Counted from the stretch's first letter, positions 17,047-25,081 are shown. The stretch: DNA of 47,127 nucleotides from Nevskia sp. (GCA_031291075.1 JARLJS010000159.1:1-47127), one strand, 5' to 3'. Made by a program: numbers and translations. Notes: generated by a model from the letters alone, not told the origin.

Positions 17047-18747
17047 TCAGTGGTTCTGCCCCAAGCGGCGCAGGTTGGCCGGGTCGAAGTGGCTGTCCTC
17101 GAACGTGATGTTGAAGTCCAGGATCTGCGCCTCGTTGGTCAGGGTGGTGGCGAAATAACGCTTGCTCTGCAGGTCGTAGATCAGCTCCGGCAGCGCGCTC
17201 ACCGTCGGGATGAACGGCGCCGTGAGCAGGTGGCCCTCCTGCACTTTCCACAGCTGGTCGCGGTTGTCGTAGTTCTCCACCACCGCGATTGCCCAGCTGT
17301 CCTCGTCGATGTAGAACACGCGCTTCTTGAAGACGTGGCGCACGTTGGGCTTGAGGTCGGCTTCCACCACCCACACCCGGTGCAGTTCGTAGCGGCTGTT
17401 CTTCTGGTTGATGTGGAACGGCGTCAGCAGGGTCTTGTAGGTGAACGCCGGGCCGTTGATGAGGAAGGAGTTGTAGGGGATCAGCAGGTCCTTCTTGCCC
17501 AGCAGCTTCCAGTCGTAGCGGTCCAGGGCGCCGTTGAACATGTCCACCTGGTCGGTGAGCTGCTCGCCGTCGGTGCCCGGATAGGGGTTATCGTAGCCCA
17601 CGTCGGGAGCGCGGTTGACGCGGCCCAGGCCTGGGTCGTAGATCCAGGCGGCACGGTTGCCGATGAAGGGCTCGTGGGCCAGGATGATCTCGCCGGCCAC
17701 GCGCGGCGGCGACAGTACCTGCGACAGGTAGAAGGCGAAGATCTTGTTGCCCGGCGCCGGCGGCTCCCTCAGGTTGGCGTACTTGAACTTCACGTCTTCC
17801 TGCAGCTTGGTGATGACGAAGCTGCCGTCCGGCTTGACGATGGCCTGGTCGTTGTAGCGGCGCGCGGCCGAGCCGCGGAAGCGCAGCTTGTGGTTCCACA
17901 TCACTTCGGCGCCGTTCTTGGGGATCGGGAAGGGGAAGCCCAGCTTGGCGTCGAGCACGTTGTCGGTGCCTTCCAGGTGCGCGGCGGTGGCGTTCTTCAC
18001 CGTGGCCTCGTTCACCGCGTCGGGAAAGAAGGCCGTGCGGATCGACGGATACACCACCATCTTGTAGTCCGGGTAGGCCTTGAACAGCGCCTGGTGGCCC
18101 TGGCTGAGCTTGTCGGCGTACTGCGCCATGTTCGCCGGGGTGATGGTGTACAGCGGCTGGTCGGCATTGTTGAGCTTGCCCAGGACCTGCGACAGCTGCT
18201 GCTTGAACAGGGCGAGCAGGGCGTTGATTTGTTCCTCGCTGGCCTTTTCCGGATCGGTGTTCAGGTTCTCATGACCGACCAGCACGAAGGTCTTGCGCAG
18301 GTCGTTGAGCCTTTGCTTGTAGTCCGGAGAGAGTTCGGTGTAGTACTTCTTCCAGTTCGCCACCACGTCTTTCTGCGCCGCTTCCAGCCGGCCACGGATG
18401 TCCTTGGGTTCGCCGGCGACGCCGTCGTCGAGCATCTTGCGCAGTTCCGGCGGGCCGTTCTTCTGGAAGTCCTTGTACTGGTCCCACAGGTCCACCAGCA
18501 CCTGGCGCGAGATATTCCTCGGCGTGAGCTTGGTGCCCTTGTATAAGACCGGCAGGTCGACGTCGAAATTGGTCGAGCCGGTGTACTCGGGGATGGTGCC
18601 GTCGGCATTGCCGGCGCGGGTGGAGCCGACGTAGGTGAGATCCTTGCCCAGGCGCGCGGCCTCGTCGGCGGAAACCCCGGCCCAGGCCGAAGCCGTGGCG
18701 CAGAGGAAGGAAAAGGCGAAAACCGCCCTGACGCGGGTGTGCAGCAT
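17047..18747 (-). CDS. DUF1329 family exported protein with a large insertion
   Basis: A 566-residue periplasmic or outer-membrane-associated protein. Seen: a signal peptide (VFAFSFLCATASAWA), the DUF1329 opening (SADEAARLGKDLTYVGSTRAGNADGTIP), and later family segments (PFPIPKNGAEVMWNHKLRFRG; LGRVNRAPDVGYDNPYPGTDG; VFYIDEDSWAIAVVENYD). Family members known to me are about 450 residues. Here a charged helical stretch at about residues 75-195 (NISRQVLVDLWDQYKDFQKN to KQQLSQVLGKLNNAD) separates the first motif from TITPANMAQY. GAGGAG precedes the ATG by ten bases. It is the usual partner of DUF1302 and may pass a hydrophobic ligand through the periplasm; that role is unproven. Confidence 0.9.
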   Translation of the reverse strand: MLHTRVRAVFAFSFLCATASAWAGVSADEAARLGKDLTYVGSTRAGNADGTIPEYTGSTNFDVDLPVLYKGTKLTPRNISRQVLVDLWDQYKDFQKNGPPELRKMLDDGVAGEPKDIRGRLEAAQKDVVANWKKYYTELSPDYKQRLNDLRKTFVLVGHENLNTDPEKASEEQINALLALFKQQLSQVLGKLNNADQPLYTITPANMAQYADKLSQGHQALFKAYPDYKMVVYPSIRTAFFPDAVNEATVKNATAAHLEGTDNVLDAKLGFPFPIPKNGAEVMWNHKLRFRGSAARRYNDQAIVKPDGSFVITKLQEDVKFKYANLREPPAPGNKIFAFYLSQVLSPPRVAGEIILAHEPFIGNRAAWIYDPGLGRVNRAPDVGYDNPYPGTDGEQLTDQVDMFNGALDRYDWKLLGKKDLLIPYNSFLINGPAFTYKTLLTPFHINQKNSRYELHRVWVVEADLKPNVRHVFKKRVFYIDEDSWAIAVVENYDNRDQLWKVQEGHLLTAPFIPTVSALPELIYDLQSKRYFATTLTNEAQILDFNITFEDSHFDPANLRRLGQNH

Positions 18748-19012
18748 AATGATCGATCTCCTCGATACCCTAACCTAGGGATTCTTCTTCGTGGCCGGCG
18801 GTCGGCAGCGCGAAGCGATCCCCTCGCCGCCACGCCTGTCGGGTCCATAGCTCCAGCACCGCGACACAGGCCACTGGCCGAGCAATGATCATAGTCACTC
18901 GTCGCGCCTGCGTCATGGCCGGCCATCTTCGGAGCGGTGTCCCTGCGGTCACTCCGGGGCGTGCGCCGCGGCGGTGGTCAAAAAGCATGCAGCAAGGCCG
19001 CGGACCAGCCGC

Positions 19013-19018
19013 TATAAT
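19013..19018 (+). promoter_or_regulatory. Minus-10 box of the tRNA-Pro promoter
   Basis: A consensus TATAAT ends nine bases before the tRNA 5' end. No good minus-35 hexamer is visible at 16-18 bp, so the promoter call rests on the minus-10 and its position. Confidence 0.55.
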
Positions 19019-19026
19019 GCGGGCAT

Positions 19027-19103
19027 CGGGGCGTAGCGCAGCCTGGTAGCGCACCTGCCTGGGGGGCAGGTGGTCGCAGGTTCAAATCCTGTCGCCCCGA
19101 CCA
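19027..19103 (+). tRNA. tRNA-Pro(GGG)
   Basis: A 77-nt cloverleaf with encoded CCA. Seen: acceptor stem CGGGGCG/CGCCCCG, D arm GCGC...GCGC, anticodon stem CCTGC/GCAGG with loop CTGGGGG (anticodon GGG), and T arm GCAGG-TTCAAAT-CCTGT. The discriminator base A precedes CCA. Its 3' half is the attachment site of a lost integrative element; a 41-bp identical copy lies 1,021 bp downstream. Confidence 0.97.
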
Positions 19104-19116
19104 ATCAAATCAATAG
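19059..19116 (+). repeat. attL-like site in the tRNA-Pro 3' end
   Basis: This is the left copy of a 58-bp direct repeat (two mismatches) whose first 41 bp (19059-19099) are identical to 20080-20120. It runs from the anticodon loop to just past the CCA end. This is the usual target of tyrosine recombinases that use tRNA genes, and the remnant integrase starts right beyond it. Confidence 0.85.
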
Positions 19117-20120
19117 GTTGCTGAGGCTCTCTGGGATAGGCAACTGCTGGTTTCGGGGCCGGGGTAACAGCCGGCACTCGGCAGCTGCCGCGACAGCGCT
19201 CGCAGCTCGCTTTCGGTCAGATAGCGATCACGCTCGTGTTCCTGGCCGCCGACTTCCTTGCGGGTCAGGCCGAACGTCGGATCGCCGGAGACAATTTCGC
19301 GGATCGCTGCGAATCGGAACATCTGCCGCAGGTACTGCAGCAGCTGGTTAGCATACCGTCTGGCTCCGCGATCCTTGACCGCGTCGAGCACGTGCATGAC
19401 ATGCCGGCGAGTGATTTCGTCGGCGTACAGTCCGCCAATACCTGGCAGCACATCCTTTTCGAAGGCGCGGCGGATTTCGGCGCCCCGATCCTTGCGCTTG
19501 CTGGCTTCCTTGCTGTGCCACAGCTCGAACAATCCCAGCAAAGTGAGGCGGGCGGCCTGGGCCGCCGCCGCGGCCTTCGCAGACGCTTCGGTAGCGTCGC
19601 GGGCCGCGATGGGGTCGATGCGGTCGGCGATGCTGCTGCGCGCCTCCGTGGCTTTCTGGCGGGCACGTTCCAACGATACATCCGGGTAAGGGCCTACACC
19701 CATCTTGCGGCGCCGTCCGTTCAGCGAGTAGATGAACAGCCAGTCTTTACCGCTAGGTCGCACACGCAAATACAGACCGTCGCCGTCGGTTAAGAGCTGT
19801 TCTTTGCCATGGACGCGCGTCGTTCGGCATTTGATATCGGAGAGGAGTTTGGACCGCATCTGTTCCCCCGGATGGAGCCGCAGCGACCACCTATCATCGC
19901 GACCACCTGCCAGTTGCACGGGTGTTACCCTGAAAGTCCAGGGTAACAGTTGGGGGAACAGTTTAGGTTGGCTGTCCTCGGACGGCAACGGACGTGCTCG
20001 GATAAACAAGTTAATAGAAACAATATATTATGAATTGTGCTGGACGAGTACGGACCGCTTCGGATGACATCTGCATTATCTGGGGGGCAGGTGGTCGCAG
20101 GTTCAAATCCTGTCGCCCCG
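19104..20120. mobile_element. Remnant of an integrative element at tRNA-Pro
   Basis: About 1.0 kb lie between the attL-like and attR-like repeats. The only content is the truncated integrase and a short stretch of lower GC (about 19990-20050, including AATATATTATGAATT). Cargo has been lost. The structure of tRNA gene, integrase fragment and duplicated tRNA end is the classic signature of site-specific integration followed by decay. Confidence 0.85.
19110..19859 (-). pseudogene. Truncated tyrosine recombinase (P4-type integrase)
   Basis: A reading frame of 249 codons from ATG 19859. Seen: an N-terminal DUF4102/Arm-DNA-binding domain (QLLTDGDGLYLRVRPSGKDW; RRKMGVGPYPDVSLERAR) and a SAM-like core-binding domain (FELWHSKEASKRKDRGAEIR; HVMHVLDAVKDRGARRYANQ). 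The frame then ends about 20 residues after the start of the catalytic-domain motif RDRYLTESELRALSRQLPSAG. The whole catalytic domain with its R-HxxR-Y residues, about 150-180 residues, is missing, so it cannot recombine DNA. It reads toward the tRNA and lies between two copies of the tRNA 3' end. It is the remnant of a mostly deleted island; the deletion end is near 19175. Confidence 0.9.
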
Positions 20121-20137
20121 GCCAATTAAATCAATAG
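20080..20137 (+). repeat. attR-like duplicated tRNA-Pro 3' end
   Basis: The right copy of the 58-bp direct repeat; bases 20080-20120 are identical to 19059-19099. It begins within the anticodon loop, so it has no acceptor 5' half and no promoter and cannot make a tRNA. No gene is supported between here and 20283. Confidence 0.85.
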
Positions 20138-20283
20138 CTTGAAGGAACGCCTTCGGCTGTCTGCGACCCGTCACGGCGCAGGCGCGGGCGGTGCAGACCG
20201 CTCCTGTTTCTCCATAAAAGCCGCAGCGCTGCCGCCGCGGGCCGTCCGGGACTAGAATGAGGGTGGACGGCGGAGGATAGTTC

Positions 20284-20676
20284 ATGGATGAGTTCCCGGA
20301 GCAGGGCACCCACATCGCAGCCGAGGCGATGGAGGAACTCGAGCAGTCGATCGGCGCCGATGGCGCCGCGGAGGTGATCGAGGCTTACATCGAGTGGGCC
20401 GTCGCCATCGCCGGCCGTGCGATCCCGGATGCCGAGGCGCTCGGCCGCGCCGCCCATGCCCTGCGTTCCTCCGCCAGGATGCTGGGTCTGCGCAGCTTGG
20501 CCGATTTCTGCGAGGAGATCGACGCCGCGCTGAAGCGGGGAGACGCGGTCGACGTGGCCGCGGGCGTCGTGCACATCCGCGCCCTGGTGGCGGAAGCTTT
20601 GCCGTTCCTCAGGAGCAATCTGGCGCGGCTGCAGCCCGCGGTTCCGAGCGGCGGGGCCGCGACGGCGGAACAATGA
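20284..20676 (+). CDS. Histidine phosphotransfer (Hpt) domain protein
   Basis: A 130-residue protein that is essentially one Hpt four-helix domain. Seen: the phospho-accepting His58 in AAHALRSSARMLGLRSLADF, a good match to the HxLKGSSxxLG pattern, followed by an acidic helix (CEEIDAALKRGD). It starts at ATG 20284 eight bases after GGAGG. Its stop overlaps the start of a receiver-only response regulator (ATGA), so the two are translationally coupled. In a phosphorelay it would pass phosphate between a hybrid kinase and a receiver. No hybrid kinase is in this window. Confidence 0.9.
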   Translation: MDEFPEQGTHIAAEAMEELEQSIGADGAAEVIEAYIEWAVAIAGRAIPDAEALGRAAHALRSSARMLGLRSLADFCEEIDAALKRGDAVDVAAGVVHIRALVAEALPFLRSNLARLQPAVPSGGAATAEQ

Positions 20677-21062
20677 CCGATACCGCGCCGCGGATTTTCG
20701 TCGTCGACGACGATCCGGCCCAGCGTCAGTGCTTCTGCCTGCAGTTGCGCGTGCTCGGTTATGCGTATCAGGGTTTCGCCGACGGCATGGCCTATCTGGA
20801 AACGCTGAGGCGGAGCCGGCCGGACTGCGTGCTGATGGACCTGCACCTGGACGGCATGGGGTGTCCGCAGATCATGGCAGCCGCGCGCGCCATGGGCATG
20901 GACGCGCCGGTGATCGCGATCACCGGCGACGTCTTCGATTCCCCCGACGCCATGCGGGCACGCGCCGCCGGCGTGGTCGAAGTGCTGACCAAGCCGGTGC
21001 GCAAGTCCGAACTGCATTCCGCCATCGAGCGGCATCTGGCCTGCGCGGCCGCGGCGGGCTGA
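20673..21062 (+). CDS. Single-domain response regulator
   Basis: A 129-residue CheY-like receiver without an output domain. Seen: the acidic pocket VVDDDP (residues 10-15), phospho-acceptor Asp56 (VLMDLHLDGMG), Thr in IAITGDV and the conserved Lys in LTKPVRK, so it should be phosphorylatable. The start overlaps the upstream Hpt stop. It likely works as a phosphate shuttle or sink, or as a protein-binding switch with the Hpt protein. The gene ends 18 bp before the convergent extradiol dioxygenase gene. Confidence 0.92.
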   Translation: MTDTAPRIFVVDDDPAQRQCFCLQLRVLGYAYQGFADGMAYLETLRRSRPDCVLMDLHLDGMGCPQIMAAARAMGMDAPVIAITGDVFDSPDAMRARAAGVVEVLTKPVRKSELHSAIERHLACAAAAG

Positions 21063-21080
21063 CTGGATCCGTCGCCCCGG

Positions 21081-21971
21081 TCAGCGGAAGCCGATCGAGA
21101 AGTCGTGTCCCCACAGGCTTACCGCGGTGGACTCGAACACCTGGTGACGCGTCCAGTCGATGACCAGCCCGCCATAGCCGATTTCCAGGGCGAAGCTGGA
21201 CGGCGTGGCGACGTAGAACGACACCATCCGGTCGTTGACGTGACGCCCCAGCGTCGCCATCAGGCGAACGCCTTGCCTGAGCATGCGGTCGTAGGCGCGG
21301 CCGACCTCGTCCATCGACGGCAGCTCCACCATGGCATGCACGCAGCCGCAAGGTACCTCGCCTTCGAACAGGGCCAGGCTGTGGTGGCGGCCGTTGGCGC
21401 AGTGCGTGAAATAGATGCGCTGATCCGCTGAGGTGCCTGGCGCGCGGTGCCGGTAGAGATCGGCGAGCCCGAAGCCCAGGACGTCGCGGAAGAAGGCCCA
21501 GGTGGCGTCGAACTTCGGCGCCGGCAGCACCGTGTGGCCCATGCCGAGGGAGCCGGTGACGAAGGCCGGCACGCCGACCGGCGAAACCATGCGGGCGAAG
21601 TCCGTCCTGTGACCCCAACCCAGCTCGTGACGGTTGCCGGAGGGGTCGCGGAAGCAGAGCAGCTCCTGCATGCAGCGCGAGGCCGCCAGCGCATCGGAGT
21701 CGCGCTCGACCGGGACACGCGCCCTCGTCAGCGATTCCCGTACCGTTTCGAACGCCGCCTGGTCGGCGACCTCCCAGCCCGATGCGTAGTAGCGATCCTG
21801 GCCGCCGGCGACGACGGCGATGCGGAATGCCCGCTCGTCCATCTTCAAATGGGCGCCGCCGTCGGCGGTGGCGCTGGACGCCATGCCGACGACCTGTTCG
21901 CCGAAGCGCCGCCACCGCGGGACGTCAGTGCTTTCGACCACGATGTAGGCGAGCGCGTCGATCCTGACCAT
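21081..21971 (-). CDS. Type I extradiol ring-cleavage dioxygenase (BphC/HsaC-like)
   Basis: A 296-residue two-domain vicinal-oxygen-chelate enzyme that opens catechol-type rings with Fe(II). Seen in the C-terminal domain: His146 (GMGHTVLP), the RHH pair at 196-197 (CANGRHHSLAL) and Glu263 (FALEIGYGG) in the positions of the 2-His-1-carboxylate ligands, plus His244 and Tyr253 (GRHVNDRMVSFY), the usual second-sphere residues. The ATG at 21971 has AAGGGAG nine bases before it; a TTG six bases upstream is too close. It lies downstream of an HsaA-like monooxygenase, the same pairing as in steroid A/B-ring catabolism. The actual catechol substrate is not known. Confidence 0.9.
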   Translation of the reverse strand: MVRIDALAYIVVESTDVPRWRRFGEQVVGMASSATADGGAHLKMDERAFRIAVVAGGQDRYYASGWEVADQAAFETVRESLTRARVPVERDSDALAASRCMQELLCFRDPSGNRHELGWGHRTDFARMVSPVGVPAFVTGSLGMGHTVLPAPKFDATWAFFRDVLGFGLADLYRHRAPGTSADQRIYFTHCANGRHHSLALFEGEVPCGCVHAMVELPSMDEVGRAYDRMLRQGVRLMATLGRHVNDRMVSFYVATPSSFALEIGYGGLVIDWTRHQVFESTAVSLWGHDFSIGFR

Positions 21972-21998
21972 CGTCAAATTCTCCCTTCCGGCGGGTGA

Positions 21999-23195
21999 TC
22001 AAATGAAGAAATCAGTGTTGTCCTTGCCCAGCAGGACGCTCCCGTAGTTGCGCGCGAACAGGTCCGGGTTGTTGGCGTAGTGTCCGCGCCCGGCGTTGAT
22101 ATCCTGGAAATGGCGCACGATGGGGTAGTCGGCGAAGATGCCGCGCGCGCCCGAGGCGGCCATCAGCTTGGCGACGTGCTGGGAGCAGCGGTCGACGACC
22201 ATCGCCGCCTGGCAGCGGTAATGCAGGCGGTCCCGTATCTGCAAAGGCTGCCCGCTGCGGACCTGCTCGAGCAGCACTTCGAAATTGCGGCGCAGCACCA
22301 GCTTCATCTCGTCGATGGCTACCGCGGCCTCCGCGGCAGCGGTCTGCGCAAACCCCTGGTCCGCGGTGCGCGTTCCCATGTCGCCCACGCGGACGGCGGC
22401 GAATTCGATGAACGAGCTCAGCGCGCCCTGCAGTGCCCCGATCGCGGAAGAGGATACGGCGCGCACGAAGATCTGGCCGAAGGGCAGACGGTACAAGGGT
22501 GCATCGTTGACCGCCAGGCCTGGGCTGGTCCCGGCGAAGCCGTCCGCCGACTTGTGGGTGCGGTACTCCGGCACGAACGCGTTCTCCACCGTCACGTCCT
22601 TGCTGCCGGTGCCGCGCAATCCCATGGTGTCCCAGGTCTCCAGCACGGTGAAGTCCGCGCGGGGCACCAGGAAGGTGCGGTACTCGGGTGCGCCGGCGCC
22701 TCCGGCGGGAGGAACCAATGCGCCGAGCAACGCCCACTGGCAATGGTCGACGCCGCTGGAATAGCCCCAGCGGCCGCTCAGGCGGAAGCCGTCGTCGACC
22801 CGCGTCACCTTGCCTTTCGGCATGTAGCTCGACGCGATCAGCACCGAGCTGTCGTCGCGCCAGACGTCGTCGGTGGCGCGCTGGTCGAACAGTGCCATCT
22901 GCCAGTTGTGGACGGCGATGACGCCGTAGATCCACGCCGTGGACATGCAGCCCTCGGCCAGGGTCATCTGGATGTCGTAGAACGTCTGCGGATCCATCTC
23001 GTAGCCGCCATAACGTTTGGGCTGCAGCACGCGGAAGAAGCCGGCGCTCTGCATCTCGGCCACGGTGGAGGCGGGAACCCGGCATTGCTGCTCGGCGTCG
23101 CGTGCCCGCTGCGCCAGTACAGGCACCATCTCGCGAGCGCGTTGGAGAAGCGTGCGGGGGTTGCAGATCGAAGTGACGTGTTGTTGTGCTTGCAT
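21999..23195 (-). CDS. HsaA-like flavin-dependent monooxygenase
   Basis: A 398-residue member of the acyl-CoA-dehydrogenase-fold group that hydroxylates phenolic rings using reduced flavin supplied by a separate reductase. Seen: the N-terminal helix region with AEMQSAGFFRVLQPKRYGGY, YSSGVDHCQWALLGAL, TWDTMGLRGTGSKDV, and the C-terminal signature IVRHFQDINAGRGHYANNPD of the HsaA/p-HPA hydroxylase oxygenase branch. The ATG at 23195 gives a length close to HsaA (about 394); an upstream TTG reading adds 22 poor residues. With the dioxygenase 27 bp downstream it would make and then cleave a catechol. No matching flavin reductase is in the window. Confidence 0.88.
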   Translation of the reverse strand: MQAQQHVTSICNPRTLLQRAREMVPVLAQRARDAEQQCRVPASTVAEMQSAGFFRVLQPKRYGGYEMDPQTFYDIQMTLAEGCMSTAWIYGVIAVHNWQMALFDQRATDDVWRDDSSVLIASSYMPKGKVTRVDDGFRLSGRWGYSSGVDHCQWALLGALVPPAGGAGAPEYRTFLVPRADFTVLETWDTMGLRGTGSKDVTVENAFVPEYRTHKSADGFAGTSPGLAVNDAPLYRLPFGQIFVRAVSSSAIGALQGALSSFIEFAAVRVGDMGTRTADQGFAQTAAAEAAVAIDEMKLVLRRNFEVLLEQVRSGQPLQIRDRLHYRCQAAMVVDRCSQHVAKLMAASGARGIFADYPIVRHFQDINAGRGHYANNPDLFARNYGSVLLGKDNTDFFI

Positions 23196-23576
23196 GAGAG
23201 TGCAGGCTCCGCTTTGTTGATGGATCGGCGGCGCGGCCGCCGGGCAGATGCTGTTTCTCAAGAAAGCCCAGTGCCGGCCTCATCCGAAGTGACTACGTCC
23301 GCGCCGCGTTGCTGTCCGGTCGTCGCGCACGATGTGCTGAAAGTGCCCGTAAATAAAGGTGATTTGCGGGGTTTTGAACTGTTGCCGGCAAGGGCGCTTA
23401 CACCAGTGCGACCCGCACCGTCAATGACCTGCATCAACCGCAAAACAGGCCTTGTCACTCGAACGGATGATGTGACTGCGCGGTGCGCTGCGCAGAGTTG
23501 GCCGCACACGGCGATGCATCGTGGAGACGATGCCCGCGCAAGCCGCGGATGCCGGAAACGCAACGGAGGAACCATC
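23196..23576. other. Divergent intergenic region, 381 bp
   Basis: This lies between the HsaA-like gene (minus) and the P450 gene (plus), so it should hold both promoters and any shared operator. A weak dyad GTCAC-13 nt-GTGAC is at 23454-23476. An AT-richer stretch GTAAATAAAGGTGATTTG lies near 23349. No regulator gene, ORF with coding character or RNA is supported here. Confidence 0.5.
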
Positions 23577-24959
23577 ATGAATGTTGTGCAGTCCCTCGAA
23601 CGACGCGAATGTCCGCCGCCGCCATTCGTGCGAGGCGTGCCGTTGCTCGGCAACTTGCTGCAGTTCGCCAGGGATCCGGCGCGCTTCTTCCTGGACTCTT
23701 ACCGCAAGTACGGCCCGGTGTTCCGGGTGAGGGTGCTGGGCAACACCTATACCTGCATCGCGGGAGCCGAGGCCGCCACCTTCATGGGCACGCGCGAGGG
23801 CAAGGAGTGCCTGCGTTCGTACGAGGCCTGGAAGCCGCTGATGGACGAGTTCGGCGCCTCCAAGATGCTGAGCGCCGCCGACGGCGAGCTGCACAAGAAG
23901 CTGCGCGGCGTCATGAGGCATGGCGTGTCGAAGGACGCCATCAAGGGCAAGTACAACTTCATCCTCAAGATCACGGACGGCGCCATCGCCCGCGACTGGA
24001 AGACAGGCAGCCTGGTGCCGGTGGTGGAGGCGATGCAGTACATGGTGGTCGACCAGCTCGGCACCATCCTCACCGGCTCGGCTCCGCGCGAATACGTCAA
24101 GGATATCCGCACCACCATCCTCTACATTCTCAACGTGCTGGTGACCCGCCAGCGGCCGAAGTTCATGATGTGGATGCCCGAGTACAAGCGCGCCAAGGCG
24201 CGCATGTTCGAGCTGGGCCGCAAGATGATCGCCGACTACCGCGCGCAGGAAGCCAGGGGTGTGGTCAAGGCGCCGGAGGACCGGACCCTTATCGACGACG
24301 TGATGGACGCGCACAAGGCCGACCCTGATCTCGTTCCGGAGAGGGACCTGGTCATGCTGGTGACCGGCCCCTACGTCGCCGGCCTCGACACGGTTGCCAA
24401 CACCACGTCGGCGATCGTCTATACCGTGCTCAAGCATCCCGAGGTGCTGCGGCGCGTGCAGCAGGAGGTGGACGCGCTGTTCGAGCAGGGGCCGGTGAAC
24501 GAGGAGGAGTTCATGAAGAGCCTGCCCGCGCTCAACGGCGCGATCATGGAGACGATGCGGCTCTATCCCATCGCGGTGGCGCAGATCCGCACCGCGACGC
24601 GCGACTTCGTATTCGCCGGTCATCAGATCCACGAAGGCGACATGGTCTACCTCGGCACCAGCGTGCCGCATTTCCAGGGCGAATATTTCCGTGACCCGAA
24701 GCGGTTCGACATCGATCGCTACGGCAAGCCGCGCGAGGAGCACACGCAGATCGGCGCCTACTCGCCGTACGGGCGGGGGCCGCACACCTGCCTGGGCAAG
24801 AGTGCGGCGGAGGTGTTGCTGGCCCTGACCATGGCGCGGCTGTTCTACAAGCTCGATCTGGAGCTGGTTCCGCGTGACTACACGCTCAAGACCAAGACCG
24901 CGCCCACGCCGGGCCCGGCGATGAGCTTCAAGGTCAGGGTGAGGGGATGCCGTCACTGA
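23577..24959 (+). CDS. Cytochrome P450
   Basis: A 460-residue haem monooxygenase. Seen: an N-terminal Pro-rich lead (ECPPPPFVRGVPLLGNLLQF) without a clear membrane anchor, the I-helix motif AGLDT at 268-272, ExxR at 325-328 (ETMR), and the haem loop YGRGPHTCLG with ligand Cys405. The first loop position is Tyr where Phe is usual. The overall pattern (PERF-like RDPKRFDIDRY) recalls the CYP51-like class, not the soluble CYP101 type. The start is ATG 23577, with GGAGGA six bases before. It is divergent from the ring-cleavage genes and followed by an amidohydrolase. No ferredoxin or reductase lies nearby, so its redox partner is encoded elsewhere. Confidence 0.93.
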   Translation: MNVVQSLERRECPPPPFVRGVPLLGNLLQFARDPARFFLDSYRKYGPVFRVRVLGNTYTCIAGAEAATFMGTREGKECLRSYEAWKPLMDEFGASKMLSAADGELHKKLRGVMRHGVSKDAIKGKYNFILKITDGAIARDWKTGSLVPVVEAMQYMVVDQLGTILTGSAPREYVKDIRTTILYILNVLVTRQRPKFMMWMPEYKRAKARMFELGRKMIADYRAQEARGVVKAPEDRTLIDDVMDAHKADPDLVPERDLVMLVTGPYVAGLDTVANTTSAIVYTVLKHPEVLRRVQQEVDALFEQGPVNEEEFMKSLPALNGAIMETMRLYPIAVAQIRTATRDFVFAGHQIHEGDMVYLGTSVPHFQGEYFRDPKRFDIDRYGKPREEHTQIGAYSPYGRGPHTCLGKSAAEVLLALTMARLFYKLDLELVPRDYTLKTKTAPTPGPAMSFKVRVRGCRH

Positions 24960-25032
24960 GCGCCGGTGTGGAGCGCGGGTTTCAATCACCCGGGTCGTGA
25001 TGACCAAAGTGCACCGTGGGTGCGAATGCAAT

Positions 25033-25049
25033 GTCCCGCCCGGCGGGAC
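25033..25049. promoter_or_regulatory. 17-bp palindrome upstream of the amidohydrolase
   Basis: GTCCCGCC and GGCGGGAC flank a single C, giving a near-perfect dyad 33 bp before the GTG start of the amidohydrolase gene, in the 122-bp gap after the P450 gene. It could fold as a small hairpin or serve as an operator. No T-run follows, so it is not a terminator. Confidence 0.4.
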
Positions 25050-25081
25050 CACAAGCAAATGATGTTGACAGGAGAACTGCA

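Noticed and set aside
19925-20125. 66-residue minus-strand ORF starting [13 protein letters not shown]
   Set aside because: The N-terminus is the antisense translation of the duplicated tRNA 3' end, a well-known false ORF.
22080-23576. Upstream extension of the P450 frame to 959 residues
   Set aside because: The extension is antisense to the HsaA-like gene. The P450 has its own GGAGGA and ATG at 23577, giving the normal P450 length.
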